Shown: piece after piece, positions 25,499 to 34,479 of the stretch
How positions within the stretch are numbered: position 1 is the first letter of the stretch
How the letters are laid out: the number at the start of each line of letters is the position of its first letter
Origin: Hyphococcus sp.
Lineage (GTDB): Bacteria > Pseudomonadota > Alphaproteobacteria > Caulobacterales > Parvularculaceae
Assembly (NCBI GenBank): GCA_028285645.1
Contig: JANQOV010000072.1
Location: 1-52,026, forward strand
Direction: 5' to 3'
DNA: 52,026 bases
Notes under the pieces: generated by a model
The model's database searches: none
What the model was told of the DNA's origin: nothing
Seen by the model: only the letters and a program-made list of their open reading frames with translations
Made by a program: the position numbers and the translations under genes

Positions 25499-26935
25499 TT
25501 ACTTCAGCCCGTGCTTTGTCTCGTAGGCTTTCAAGTCGCGCTTGAGCTCAGGCAACAGGAAGTAAAGCGCGATGATGTTTGGGATCGCCATGGCGAAGAG
25601 CATTGAGTCGATGAAGTTGATGATTGCTGATAAAGAAACCGCAGCGCCGGTGGATAATAACAAGCACAAGACAAGTTTGAAGATCACGTCAACGCGTTTT
25701 GTCGCCCCAAACAAATAGGCGGCGGCTTGCGACCCGTAAAACGCCCAACTCACCAGCGTTGAAAAAGCGAACATGACGGATGCTATGAGAAGTATGTAAG
25801 GAAACCAGCCGAATGTCTGTTCAAAAGCGGCGGACGTGATTTCAATGCCGACGACATCAGGATTGAACAGGAACGGCTCGTAAACGCCAGTCACAATGAC
25901 CACGAGCCCAGTCAGCGTGCAGACGATGACTGTGTCGATAAAGGGTTCAAGGAGCGCCACATAGCCTTCTGTAAGCGGTTCGTTGGTTTTTACCGCCGAG
26001 TGGGCGATGGCTGCGGAACCGACGCCGGCTTCACTTGAATAAGTTGCGCGGCGCATGCCGTTGATGAGGGCGCCCACAAGCCCGCCGCCAGCGGCGTCGA
26101 GCCCGAAGGCGCTTTCGAAGATGGTAACGAACGCTGCGGGCAGCGCTGGAATGTTGAGCGCTAGAATCAAAAGCGCGGAACCGACATATAACAGCCCCAT
26201 GAGCGGGACGATGATCCGTGCGGCGCCGCCGATGCGTCTAATGCCGCCAAGGATAATGTAAGCAACGCCCGCCGACATGATGACGCCGAAGATAACCGGC
26301 GCTGATATGCCGGTGACATTGGCGAATTGCGCATGTGCCTGGTTCACCTGAAAGACGCTGACGGAAGCGCCCATGCACATGATGGCGAAAAAAATTGCCG
26401 CCGCCTTGCCAAGCGTCTTAAGGCCGAGCCGTGAAAACACTTCTTCGATGTAAAACATCGGCCCGCCTATGGTGCGGCCGTCCGGCTCGACGCGGCGATA
26501 CTTCACCGCAAGCGTGCACTCGGCGAATTTCGCCGACATGCCGAAAAAGCCCGCAAGGATCATCCAGAAGATCGCGCCGGGTCCGCCAAGGGCGATGGCG
26601 ACGGGTACCGAGGCAATATTGCCGAGCCCGACCGTGCCGGATAGCGCCGCTGACAGCGCCTGAAAATGTGAGATCTCCCCTTGCACTTCCGACGGTTCAA
26701 GATGTTCGCGCGGATTAAACAAGAGATGCCAACCATGGCGAAACCCGCGGACATTGATGAAGCCGAAGGAGAAGGTGAGGATAATACCTGCTGCGATCAG
26801 CCAGATCACGACCAGAGGCAAAGAAACGCCGGCGACATTGACAGAATAGAAGATGATCGATGAAACGAAATCGCTGACCGGCGTCAGCGCATTGTTGATC
26901 TTGTCGGCGAGTGTCGCCTCGTCGCCATTGGCCAT
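25499..26935 (-). CDS. AGCS-family alanine/glycine:sodium symporter
   Basis: A 478-aa inner-membrane transporter of the alanine or glycine:cation symporter family. About 10-11 hydrophobic segments are seen, with the family motifs SGTVGLGNIASVPVAIALGG, GGPMFYIEE and ATYSSEAGVGSAAIAHS. It imports small neutral amino acids with sodium. It follows the M14 carboxypeptidase gene by 12 bp on the same strand, which suggests an operon in which released amino acids are taken up. Its 3' end converges with xerC. Confidence 0.93.
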   Translation of the reverse strand: MANGDEATLADKINNALTPVSDFVSSIIFYSVNVAGVSLPLVVIWLIAAGIILTFSFGFINVRGFRHGWHLLFNPREHLEPSEVQGEISHFQALSAALSGTVGLGNIASVPVAIALGGPGAIFWMILAGFFGMSAKFAECTLAVKYRRVEPDGRTIGGPMFYIEEVFSRLGLKTLGKAAAIFFAIMCMGASVSVFQVNQAHAQFANVTGISAPVIFGVIMSAGVAYIILGGIRRIGGAARIIVPLMGLLYVGSALLILALNIPALPAAFVTIFESAFGLDAAGGGLVGALINGMRRATYSSEAGVGSAAIAHSAVKTNEPLTEGYVALLEPFIDTVIVCTLTGLVVIVTGVYEPFLFNPDVVGIEITSAAFEQTFGWFPYILLIASVMFAFSTLVSWAFYGSQAAAYLFGATKRVDVIFKLVLCLLLSTGAAVSLSAIINFIDSMLFAMAIPNIIALYFLLPELKRDLKAYETKHGLK

Positions 26936-26947
26936 GAAGGGTTTCCT

Positions 26948-29530
26948 TTAGCGCGCGCTGGTATCGTAGTTCGCCGGCTCGATCAAACCGCCAAAGAACA
27001 ACGCGTTCAAGAACAGTTTATCAGACCCGAAAAAGGTAGCGCGGAAAGACGGATCGTCCGCGAACAATATGACCGCGCCGCGCCGCACCGGGTTGGCGGT
27101 CAGCATTGGCGTGCCAGCGATTTCTTCCAAGCGCCTGTCAGACGCATAGCCGGAGAGCAGCGGCTCATCCGTATAGAGTGCAACTGTCGCAACCGGGTCT
27201 TTTGGGGTTTTGAGAACGTCCTCCATCGCGCGCATTGTGGCGATCCTTCGATCGCTATGGCCATAAGCAATCGGGTGCGTGGGATCGAGATCACTCTCGA
27301 AAATGGCGCCGCCAATCACATGTTCGGCGTCTTTGAGGGGTTTGTTCGCATAGTCAAAGCGCAGCGGCGGCGCTTGTTCTTTGGCTTCGTTAGTTTCATC
27401 GTCGGCGCCGTGCAGGGCTTCGCTCAGCAGGGCGTTCTGCGCCCAAAGCGAGGCGCCTTTGGTCGCGACGAAAACGCCGCCCGCCTCGACCCATTCTTTG
27501 AGTTTAGCCGTCGCTGTTTCGTCAAGCGCGCCGCCATGGGGCAAAACAATATGCGTGTATTTTGTAAGATCGAGCCGCGGGAACACATCTTTCTGGCGCA
27601 AGGTGACGGCAATGTTCATGCGGTGATCCATCAGGTGCCATAATTGCCCGGCGCTATACCGCGATACGCCGCCATCAAATAAGAGGAGTACGGAAGGTTT
27701 TCCAACAGTCGCCGCGCTGTTGGTGCTGCCGAGATCGCCGCCACCGGCTGCGGCGTTGCCGCTTGTCAGGGCGAAAATATCGACGCCGTCTTCTCGCGCG
27801 ACTTGTTGCGCCAATTCATGAATGTTTGTCTCGGCGATAGTCTGCCCGGCAAAGGGGACGAAGATAGCGCCGCGATCAAACCGACGTTGCTGACCTGCAA
27901 TGGTCAGGGTTTTTGGCTCCATCAATGCGCGAGTTAAGATGTCCGCCTTCTGGAAACGGTAAAGCGCGCGCGGTGCGTAATAATCCCGCCAATCGAAAAT
28001 ATAGCCATAAGTTGCGCGTTCCGGCGCCGCTTTTGCGATGGCGCGCGCGGTTGCGGGATTGCCGAGCAGGGACTGATTATACCGCACGCCGTCAAGACCG
28101 GTGTAGTCAAGGTCATAAGCCAGCGGCAGGGTCCAGCCCGATACGTCATAGAAGATGTTTTCTTCAAACTCCGTAAACCGATCAAATACGCCGCGGACCA
28201 GCCGGAATTGCGACTGCGCGAGGGGCACGATAAAGCTTGACCTGGCGCTATATCGCCGCCCGCCTGCCTCGAGATCGCGCGATAGCGCGAAGACTTCAAT
28301 CTGGTGGCGGTTGAGCAGGTCAAGAAAATGATCAAGGCGTGCTTCATCGCCATTAGTGGTGAATACATAAGCCTTGGTTGACAAGCCGCGCGCTTCCTCG
28401 CGGACGCCGGCAAAGAAACTGCGCTGATAAGACCTTAATGCGGTGCGGTTTTTGCGGCCGCCCTCAATGGTGGTCAACGACGTATTGAAATGAATACGGA
28501 TGTTTTGCGCATAGGTGCGTTCGCCATTGTCGGTTTCAACGGCGCCGCCGCGCGCGGCTGCGGCTTCGAAAAGGATGCCTACCGCGCCGTTGACCGAGGG
28601 ATAAGTCGAGCCCTTGCCGATGTAGAAATTATCGAATCCGTCTTCGGACGTATAAAGCTCACCCTCGCCATCAAGCCATGCCGCATGTTCTTCGGCGATC
28701 GCCGCCAACAGCTCGCGTTGACGATCGGGAATGAGTTCATTTTTGCGTTTCGGTTCGCCGGGGTGAAAATAGTAAGTGGCGTTTGAGCCCATCTCGTGAA
28801 AATCCGCCGACACATTCGGTTTCCACTCGTGCCATTTGGCGATCCAGGCTTGTGCTTCCGGCTGCGTGAGCAGCAGCCAGTCGCGATTGAGATCGAACCA
28901 ATAGTGATTGGTGCGCGCTTCGATCCATAAATTGTGTTGCGCGTGTTGCGGGTCAGTGACTTCCGCTTCGCTGCCGAACGTGAAGACATGATTGATGCGA
29001 CGCGAATGACCGTCAGGGTTGAAGATCGCGACCATGACAATAACGGTTTCTGCAAGGGTCCGGTCAATCTCTTCGCCTTGCGCCGCCGCCAGGTGATAGA
29101 GCGTCGGGATCGCCGCATCCATGCCGGAGCTTTCAGCGCCGTGTACGCCGTAATTAAGCCAAACCACAGCGGGACCATCTATGTCGGCGTTGGCTGGAAC
29201 TAATCGCGCTTTGTGCGCTGCTTTAATTTCATCGATACGCGCCTGGTTTTCCGGCGATGTAATGGTGAAGAAGAGGATCGGCCGCCCTTCGTGAGAAAAG
29301 CCGATCGTCTCAGCGGTGATCCGATCTGACTGCTGCGCCAGGGAGCGGAGATAACCGACCATGACATCATGGCGGACCGGTTTTTCGCCAAGCCCGTAAC
29401 CAAAAAACGCATCAGGCGTCGTGATGGCGGCGTCATAGGAAACACCTTCAACTTTGTAGTATGAAATCGGTTCTGCGCTCGCGCCTAAAGCGAAAAGCGA
29501 CAGCAACAATCCTACGAAACTCGCGCGCAT
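26948..29530 (-). CDS. Secreted M14-family zinc carboxypeptidase
   Basis: An 860-aa exported metallocarboxypeptidase. The N-terminal signal peptide is RASFVGLLLSLFALGASA. The M14 domain follows: HGAE (His130, Glu133) supplies two zinc ligands, NPDGHSRRIN is the substrate-binding block, and VSADFHEMG carries the third ligand. The remainder (about residues 380-860) is a large C-terminal region typical of long periplasmic M14 proteins, with a DJ-1/GATase-like stretch (VLLLFDGGVSRYSAGQLWHL; THIVLPHGG). It probably trims C-terminal residues from peptides in the periplasm. It is the upstream partner of the AGCS symporter gene. Confidence 0.93.
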   Translation of the reverse strand: MRASFVGLLLSLFALGASAEPISYYKVEGVSYDAAITTPDAFFGYGLGEKPVRHDVMVGYLRSLAQQSDRITAETIGFSHEGRPILFFTITSPENQARIDEIKAAHKARLVPANADIDGPAVVWLNYGVHGAESSGMDAAIPTLYHLAAAQGEEIDRTLAETVIVMVAIFNPDGHSRRINHVFTFGSEAEVTDPQHAQHNLWIEARTNHYWFDLNRDWLLLTQPEAQAWIAKWHEWKPNVSADFHEMGSNATYYFHPGEPKRKNELIPDRQRELLAAIAEEHAAWLDGEGELYTSEDGFDNFYIGKGSTYPSVNGAVGILFEAAAARGGAVETDNGERTYAQNIRIHFNTSLTTIEGGRKNRTALRSYQRSFFAGVREEARGLSTKAYVFTTNGDEARLDHFLDLLNRHQIEVFALSRDLEAGGRRYSARSSFIVPLAQSQFRLVRGVFDRFTEFEENIFYDVSGWTLPLAYDLDYTGLDGVRYNQSLLGNPATARAIAKAAPERATYGYIFDWRDYYAPRALYRFQKADILTRALMEPKTLTIAGQQRRFDRGAIFVPFAGQTIAETNIHELAQQVAREDGVDIFALTSGNAAAGGGDLGSTNSAATVGKPSVLLLFDGGVSRYSAGQLWHLMDHRMNIAVTLRQKDVFPRLDLTKYTHIVLPHGGALDETATAKLKEWVEAGGVFVATKGASLWAQNALLSEALHGADDETNEAKEQAPPLRFDYANKPLKDAEHVIGGAIFESDLDPTHPIAYGHSDRRIATMRAMEDVLKTPKDPVATVALYTDEPLLSGYASDRRLEEIAGTPMLTANPVRRGAVILFADDPSFRATFFGSDKLFLNALFFGGLIEPANYDTSAR

Positions 29531-29607
29531 GTTTGAGCCCTCCCAATGATTGGGGAAAGCATAGCGGCGCGTGCGCGAATGTCACGATGCGCGGCGCTGC
29601 GAAGCGA

Positions 29608-30774
29608 TCAAAGTCCGGCGAGTGCTTGTTCGAGATCGCGCTTAAGGTCGCCTACGTCTTCGACGCCGACAGAGAGCCTCACCAGCGCATCATCGACGCC
29701 AAGTTCTGCACGCCGTTGCGGTGGAATGGATGCATGCGTCATAATGCCCGGATGCTCGATAAGGCTTTCAACGCCGCCGAGAGATTCTGCAAGCGTGAAA
29801 AGCGAGACCCGCTCAAGCATGGTCTTGGCGGCGTCGAGCCCGCCTTTGAGAAAGATCGTCACCATGCCGCCGAAGGCGGACATTTGCCGTTTTGCCGTTT
29901 CATGCTCGGGATGAGATTTGAGCCCGGGATAACTGACTCGGTCGATGGCGCTATGACCTTCCAGCCATGTTGCGAGCGCCATTGCATTTTCACTTGACCG
30001 TTCAAGGCGCAGGGCGAGCGTTTTCAGTCCACGGAGCGCCAGGAAGGAATCGAAAGGCGCCTGGATGCCGCCGATTGAGTTTTGCAGGAAAGCGAGCTTT
30101 TCAGCGAGGTCAGAATCATCGACGACCAAAACGCCGCCAATAACATCCGAGTGCCCGCCGAGATATTTGGTTGCGGAATGCATCACGATGTCAGCGCCGA
30201 AATCGAGCGGCCGCTGGCAATAGGGAGAGGCGAAAGTGTTGTCGCAGCCAACCATCAGGCCGTGTTTGTGGGCGATCTTCGAGATGGCCTCGATATCGAC
30301 GATTTTCAAAAGCGGATTGGTCGGCGTTTCTATCCAGATCAGTTTGGTTTCGGGCTTGATCGCCAGTTCCAGATTTGCGGGGTCTGTTAGGTCAACATAA
30401 GTAAAAGACATATCGGCCGAGTCGCGGCGCACGCGTTCGAACAGCCGAAAGGTGCCGCCATAGACGTCGTCCATTGCGACGACGTTGGAGCCCGCCGGGA
30501 AAAGCTCCAGCATGGTTGAAATCGCCGCCATGCCGGAGGCGAAGGCGAACCCATGCGATCCGTTTTCAAGATCGGCGATGCACCGCTCATAAGCAAAGCG
30601 CGTTGGATTGGCGCCGCGGGCGTAGACAAAGCCTTTGTGCACGCCGGGGCTTTCCTGGGCGTACGTGCTTGTCTGATAGATCGGCTGCATGACTGCGCCG
30701 GTGGTCGGGTCATGGGTTTGGCCCGCATGGATAACACGCGTTGCAAAAGCGGGGCGGTTCTTGTTGTCGGTCAT
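29608..30774 (-). CDS. Cystathionine gamma-lyase/gamma-synthase family PLP enzyme
   Basis: A 388-aa Cys/Met-metabolism PLP enzyme. The PLP-binding lysine is in SATKYLGGHSD. The N-terminus TRVIHAGQTHDPTTGAVMQPIYQTSTY and the later ESLGGVESLIEHPGIMTH are family signatures. Sequence alone does not separate gamma-lyase from gamma-synthase. A cystathionine beta-synthase gene lies 3 kb upstream on the same strand (32638-34032), so reverse transsulfuration (homocysteine to cysteine via cystathionine) is the most economical reading, which would make this the gamma-lyase. The length is normal. Confidence 0.92.
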   Translation of the reverse strand: MTDNKNRPAFATRVIHAGQTHDPTTGAVMQPIYQTSTYAQESPGVHKGFVYARGANPTRFAYERCIADLENGSHGFAFASGMAAISTMLELFPAGSNVVAMDDVYGGTFRLFERVRRDSADMSFTYVDLTDPANLELAIKPETKLIWIETPTNPLLKIVDIEAISKIAHKHGLMVGCDNTFASPYCQRPLDFGADIVMHSATKYLGGHSDVIGGVLVVDDSDLAEKLAFLQNSIGGIQAPFDSFLALRGLKTLALRLERSSENAMALATWLEGHSAIDRVSYPGLKSHPEHETAKRQMSAFGGMVTIFLKGGLDAAKTMLERVSLFTLAESLGGVESLIEHPGIMTHASIPPQRRAELGVDDALVRLSVGVEDVGDLKRDLEQALAGL

Positions 30775-30854
30775 GAGTGAGGGGTCTCCGGCATCCGTTC
30801 ATTCGCAGAGTATCGATGCCGGACATAACCCGTCGCGCAGCGCCGCGAAAGGGC

Positions 30855-30877
30855 CGCCTTGCGCAGATCGCAAGGCG
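30855..30877 (-). terminator. Possible terminator downstream of aqpZ
   Basis: A perfect 9-bp inverted repeat, CGCCTTGCG/CGCAAGGCG with a 5-nt loop, lies 25 bp beyond the aqpZ stop on the minus strand. The following text is GCCCTTT, so the U-tract is poor. It may be a weak intrinsic terminator or an mRNA 3' end stabiliser. Confidence 0.4.
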
Positions 30878-30901
30878 ACCCATTTATGAGCAGTTACACC
30901 G

Positions 30902-31597
30902 TTAGGCGGTTTTCGCGCCAAGAACGCCTGCGCGGTAAAGACCGCCGGCAATGGCGGCGCCGATTAGCGGCGCGACGATGAATAGCCACAGTTGTGAAAT
31001 CGCATTGCCGCCAACCAGTACGGCAGGGCCAAAGCTACGGGCCGGGTTCACTGAAACGCCAGTCACCTGAATGCCGACGATGTGAATGGCGACAAGCGTC
31101 AGGCCGATGGCGAGGCCGGCAAAAGCGGCGGGCGCGCCGTCCTCCGTAGCGCCGAGAATGACGATGAGGAAAAGCGCCGTCATCACGACCTCGAAAATCA
31201 ACGCGGCGGTCATTGAGTATTCGCCGAGATAGCCGTCGCCCCATCCGTTTTGCCCAAGACCGTTTACGGCGATGTCATAGCCCGCATTGCCTGATGCGAT
31301 CAGCAGCAGCAATCCAGCGCCCGCGAGCGCGCCAATAAACTGCGCCGCCCAATATTGCAGCATTTCCGGGGCAGACATGCGACCCGCCAGAAATGCGCCG
31401 AATGAAACAGCGGGGTTTACATGGCAACCCGAAATCGGGCCGATGCCATAAGCCATGGCGACAATGGCGAGGCCAAAGGCGAACGAAATACCGAGCTGGC
31501 CGATTTCCGCACCGGCAAGCACTGCTGATCCGCACCCGAACAAAACAAGCGTCAGTGTACCAATAAATTCGGCAGTGAGTTTCTTAATATTTTTCAT
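30902..31597 (-). CDS. aqpZ: Aquaporin Z
   Basis: A 231-aa inner-membrane water channel with six membrane helices and the two NPA half-helix motifs, HVNPAVSFGAFLAGR and SVNPARSFGPAVLVG. GFVxGP-type variants are absent, so it is more like AqpZ than the glycerol facilitators. The frame is open for 54 codons upstream, but ATG 31597 has AGGAGGA immediately before it at ideal spacing, and the protein from there aligns with the family start (MKNIKKLTAEFIGT). It is a stand-alone gene flanked by possible promoter and terminator sequences. Confidence 0.95.
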   Translation of the reverse strand: MKNIKKLTAEFIGTLTLVLFGCGSAVLAGAEIGQLGISFAFGLAIVAMAYGIGPISGCHVNPAVSFGAFLAGRMSAPEMLQYWAAQFIGALAGAGLLLLIASGNAGYDIAVNGLGQNGWGDGYLGEYSMTAALIFEVVMTALFLIVILGATEDGAPAAFAGLAIGLTLVAIHIVGIQVTGVSVNPARSFGPAVLVGGNAISQLWLFIVAPLIGAAIAGGLYRAGVLGAKTA

Positions 31598-31784
31598 GGA
31601 ATCCTCCTGCGTGATCTTCCACGGCAGTAAAATAGAGAGATTGAATGGGTGTGACAAATTCGTGTTTGTGCGTCGCAGCGAAAATTCCGCAGAGATTATC
31701 CGTTCCCGGTGTATTTTTGTTTGCGGAATGATTTTCGCCGAATCGCCTTCCACAATCACATTTTGGTTTTGTTTACTTGGAGCC

Positions 31785-32249
31785 TTAATTTCGCTGTTTT
31801 AGCTTCACCAGCGTTTCGTCAAGCGTTGACAAAAATCGAGACCGGTCGGCCTTTGTCAAAGGGGGAGGGCCGCCGACATGATCGCCACCGCCACGCAAAT
31901 CCGTCATGATCGCGCGGGCGGCAATGGCACCGCCGATCATGTCGAGCGTAAAGGGTTTTCCCGTCGGGGCGATGACTTGTGCGCCGGCTTTCAAGCACCT
32001 GTCCGCAAGCAAAATGTCGGCGGTGATAACAACGCTGTCAGTGTTCGACGCCTCGGCGATGAAATCATCGGCGGCGTCAAAGCCGTCGCTGACAACAACG
32101 CGTGTCACCAGCGGGTGATCGGGCACGCGTAAGCCTTGATTCGCAATGATAGAGACCGGTGTGTCGTGACGGAACGCGACCTTGTAGATTTCCTCTTTCA
32201 TTGGGCAGGCGTCGGCGTCAACGAGAATGCGGATTTCTGATTGAGCCAA
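31785..32249 (-). CDS. YaiI/YqxD family protein (DUF188)
   Basis: A 154-aa protein of the UPF0178/DUF188 family, which has a PIN-like fold and is of unknown function. Conserved motifs are ILVDADACPMKEEIYKVA, VSIIANQGLRVP, VVITADILLADRCLKAGA and LRGGGDHVGGPPPLTKADRS. The aspartates in the first and third motifs could bind metal. The length is normal. It is a single gene 42 bp downstream of the ArsC-like gene on the same strand, so co-transcription is possible. Confidence 0.93.
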   Translation of the reverse strand: MAQSEIRILVDADACPMKEEIYKVAFRHDTPVSIIANQGLRVPDHPLVTRVVVSDGFDAADDFIAEASNTDSVVITADILLADRCLKAGAQVIAPTGKPFTLDMIGGAIAARAIMTDLRGGGDHVGGPPPLTKADRSRFLSTLDETLVKLKQRN

Positions 32250-32290
32250 CTATCTGCTTTCAGGTTGCGCCGAAGAGGCGAGGGCGTGGG

Positions 32291-32638
32291 TTAAACACCA
32301 AAAATGTCGTGCTTGTCTTTGGCCCAGCCCACATGCACGTCGCCTTTGTGTTCAATCACCGGACGTTTGATCAGTGCAGGATGCTTTTCCATGAGTGCGA
32401 TGGCTTTTTTCTCGTCTACGCCCGCCTTGTCCTTGTCCGAAAGGCTCCGCCAGGTTGTTGAGCGTGTGTTCAGGAGCGCCTCCCAGCCCGCCGCCTTCGC
32501 CCATTTGGTTAGATATGCGCGGGTGACGCCGTCGGCGCGGACATCGTGAAAGTCCGGCTCGTGGCCTGCCCCTTCAAGGGCTTTCAGCGCCTTACGGCAG
32601 GTGTCGCAGTTTTTCAGACCGAAGAGTTTCATCGACAT
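32291..32638 (-). CDS. ArsC/Spx/YffB-family reductase-like protein
   Basis: A 115-aa thioredoxin-fold protein of the ArsC/Spx family, YffB subgroup. The LKNCDTCRKALKAL motif near the N-terminus carries Cys11 and Cys14, and HPALIKRPVIE is the C-terminal signature with its arginine. Subgroup members are probably glutathione- or thiol-linked reductases rather than arsenate reductases. Its ATG overlaps the stop of the cystathionine beta-synthase gene by one base (TAATG), so translation is coupled. That places it next to sulfur-amino-acid metabolism. Confidence 0.92.
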   Translation of the reverse strand: MSMKLFGLKNCDTCRKALKALEGAGHEPDFHDVRADGVTRAYLTKWAKAAGWEALLNTRSTTWRSLSDKDKAGVDEKKAIALMEKHPALIKRPVIEHKGDVHVGWAKDKHDIFGV

Positions 32639-34032
32639 TAAGCCACCTGCAATCGCAAATAGTTGAGCAAATCCGTACGCGTAATCAGGCCCTCGAATTT
32701 TCCATTGTCGAGGACGACGGCGACATAGCCCTTGGAGAAAATCGGCAACAGGTCTTCAAGGGGCCGTGCGGCCTCGAGGGTTTCAACGCGATAGGTCATG
32801 GCGGATTTGACCGGGTCCTTGAACTTGTCGCGGTTTCTCACAACGGCAAACAACAAGTCTTCCTCGTCAAGTAATCCGGACACTTTTCCGTCATCGTCGA
32901 GCACCGGCAATTGCGAGATGTCGTAGAGCTTCATCTTGCCGTAAGCCTGCATCAGCGTGTCATCCGGCTTGACGGTGACGGTGGCGTGCTCGGAATGGCG
33001 CCGCGTGATGAGGTCAGTCAAATCGCCCTTCGGCGCGCGCTTCAAAAACCCCTGATCATACATCCAGTAATCATTGAACATTTTTGACAGATATTTGTCG
33101 CCCCGATCGCAGACAAAAGCGACGACGCGCTTTTTCTCTTTTTGCTCGCGGCAATATTTCAGCGCGGCCGCGAGAATGGTGCCGGAGGAAGAGCCGGCGA
33201 GGATGCCCTCTTTCTTGAGGAGATCGCGCGCCGCCTCGAAACTTTCCTTGTCGGTGATGCCAAAGGCTTTTTTGACGTGTGACAAGTCTGCAATATCAGG
33301 AATAAAATCTTCGCCGATGCCTTCCACCAGCCAGGACCCCACTTCATTGGGGATCGAGCCTTTGTTGACATAATCGGTCAGTATAGAGCCTTTTGGGTCA
33401 GCGAGGATGATTTCAGTCTTGGGTGAGGCGTTGGTGAAAAAGCGCGACAGACCCGTGATCGTTCCAGCCGAGCCGACGCCGGCGACAATGGCGTCAACAT
33501 CGTCGTTCATCTGCCCGAGGATTTCCGGTCCGGTTGAAGTCTCATGCGCTTTTGGATTGGCGGCGTTGCCGAACTGGTTGACGTAAAACGCGCCGGTTTC
33601 TTCCGCGATGCGTTCCGCCATATCCTGGTAGTATTCCGGATGCCCTTTGCCGACATCGGAGCGCGTAAGGCGCACATCGGCGCCAAGGGCTTTTAAATGG
33701 AAGATCTTTTCCTGCGCCATCTTGTCGGGAACGACGATGATGGTTTTGTAGCCCTTTTGCGCGGCAACCAGCGCTAGTGCGAGGCCGGTATTGCCAGCGG
33801 TTGCTTCGATAATCGTCCCGCCGGGTTTTAGCTTTCCTTCGCGCTCGGCGGCTTCGATCATCGCGACGCCGATCCGGTCCTTGATGGAGCCGCCGGGATT
33901 GTTGGCTTCGAGTTTTAAGAACAGTTCACAAGGGCCTGTGTCGATCTTAGAGATCTTCACCATCGGCGTTTTGCCGATCCCCTCAAGCACATTGTCGAAG
34001 ACGGGGCCGTGGGGCGTTTCCTGCATGCGCAT
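32638..34032 (-). CDS. cbs: Cystathionine beta-synthase with CBS domains
   Basis: A 464-aa PLP enzyme that condenses serine with homocysteine to give cystathionine. The catalytic part (about 1-325) has the PLP lysine in GGSIKDRIG, the TAGNTGLALA substrate loop and the phosphate-binding GSSSGT. The C-terminal 130 residues hold two CBS domains (DTLMQAYGKMKLYDISQLPV and the pair ending GLITRTDLLNYLRL). The architecture is that of true CBS rather than cysteine synthase, although O-acetylserine-linked activity cannot be excluded. It is co-translated with the YffB-like gene. With the gamma-lyase-type gene at 29608 it completes reverse transsulfuration. Confidence 0.93.
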   Translation of the reverse strand: MRMQETPHGPVFDNVLEGIGKTPMVKISKIDTGPCELFLKLEANNPGGSIKDRIGVAMIEAAEREGKLKPGGTIIEATAGNTGLALALVAAQKGYKTIIVVPDKMAQEKIFHLKALGADVRLTRSDVGKGHPEYYQDMAERIAEETGAFYVNQFGNAANPKAHETSTGPEILGQMNDDVDAIVAGVGSAGTITGLSRFFTNASPKTEIILADPKGSILTDYVNKGSIPNEVGSWLVEGIGEDFIPDIADLSHVKKAFGITDKESFEAARDLLKKEGILAGSSSGTILAAALKYCREQKEKKRVVAFVCDRGDKYLSKMFNDYWMYDQGFLKRAPKGDLTDLITRRHSEHATVTVKPDDTLMQAYGKMKLYDISQLPVLDDDGKVSGLLDEEDLLFAVVRNRDKFKDPVKSAMTYRVETLEAARPLEDLLPIFSKGYVAVVLDNGKFEGLITRTDLLNYLRLQVA

Positions 34033-34196
34033 CCTCCCAGATCGATGCGGAGCGGCTTAACGCGCCGCGGGCCCTATCGCAAGAGAACACGCGTTTACGC
34101 GCCGGCGCGTTGAGGGCGACGCCGGTAGTTTGCAAAACTTCTAAAAATATCGGCCAGCTATTGTTTGGCTGCGCCGGCCGCCAGTGCTGCTCGGGA

Positions 34197-34427
34197 TCAG
34201 GCGTAAGCCGCAAAGATAACGCCGAGAGACGCAAACAGCGTCAGCAAGACAAGCGCAAGCAAACCAGGCGACGTTCCGGGACGCAGATTGTTGAGCGCCA
34301 AACTCGGCTCCCTTGCGATGCGAACGATCCCTGTGAGAAGCGCGACTGCGAATAACAACGCTGCAGCGATTGCTGCGGCCTCGCCCGACATGAGCGCTGA
34401 TATGTATCGTTGCGGCAATTCAGCCAT
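34197..34427 (-). CDS. Small two-helix membrane protein
   Basis: A 76-aa protein of unknown function. It has a short N-terminal segment, a hydrophobic helix AAAIAAALLFAVALLTGIV, a loop with several charged and Pro residues, and a second helix LLALVLLTLFASLGVIFAAY at the C-terminus. AGGAGAG sits six bases before the ATG, which supports translation. It is probably an inner-membrane protein with both ends on the same side. No conserved family is recognised, and it lies between mnmC and cbs without tight coupling to either. Confidence 0.65.
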   Translation of the reverse strand: MAELPQRYISALMSGEAAAIAAALLFAVALLTGIVRIAREPSLALNNLRPGTSPGLLALVLLTLFASLGVIFAAYA

Positions 34428-34479
34428 GGCCCTCTCCTGCGTACCCTGACAAGCTTAAATGTGGCTGTAGCCTGCATTT

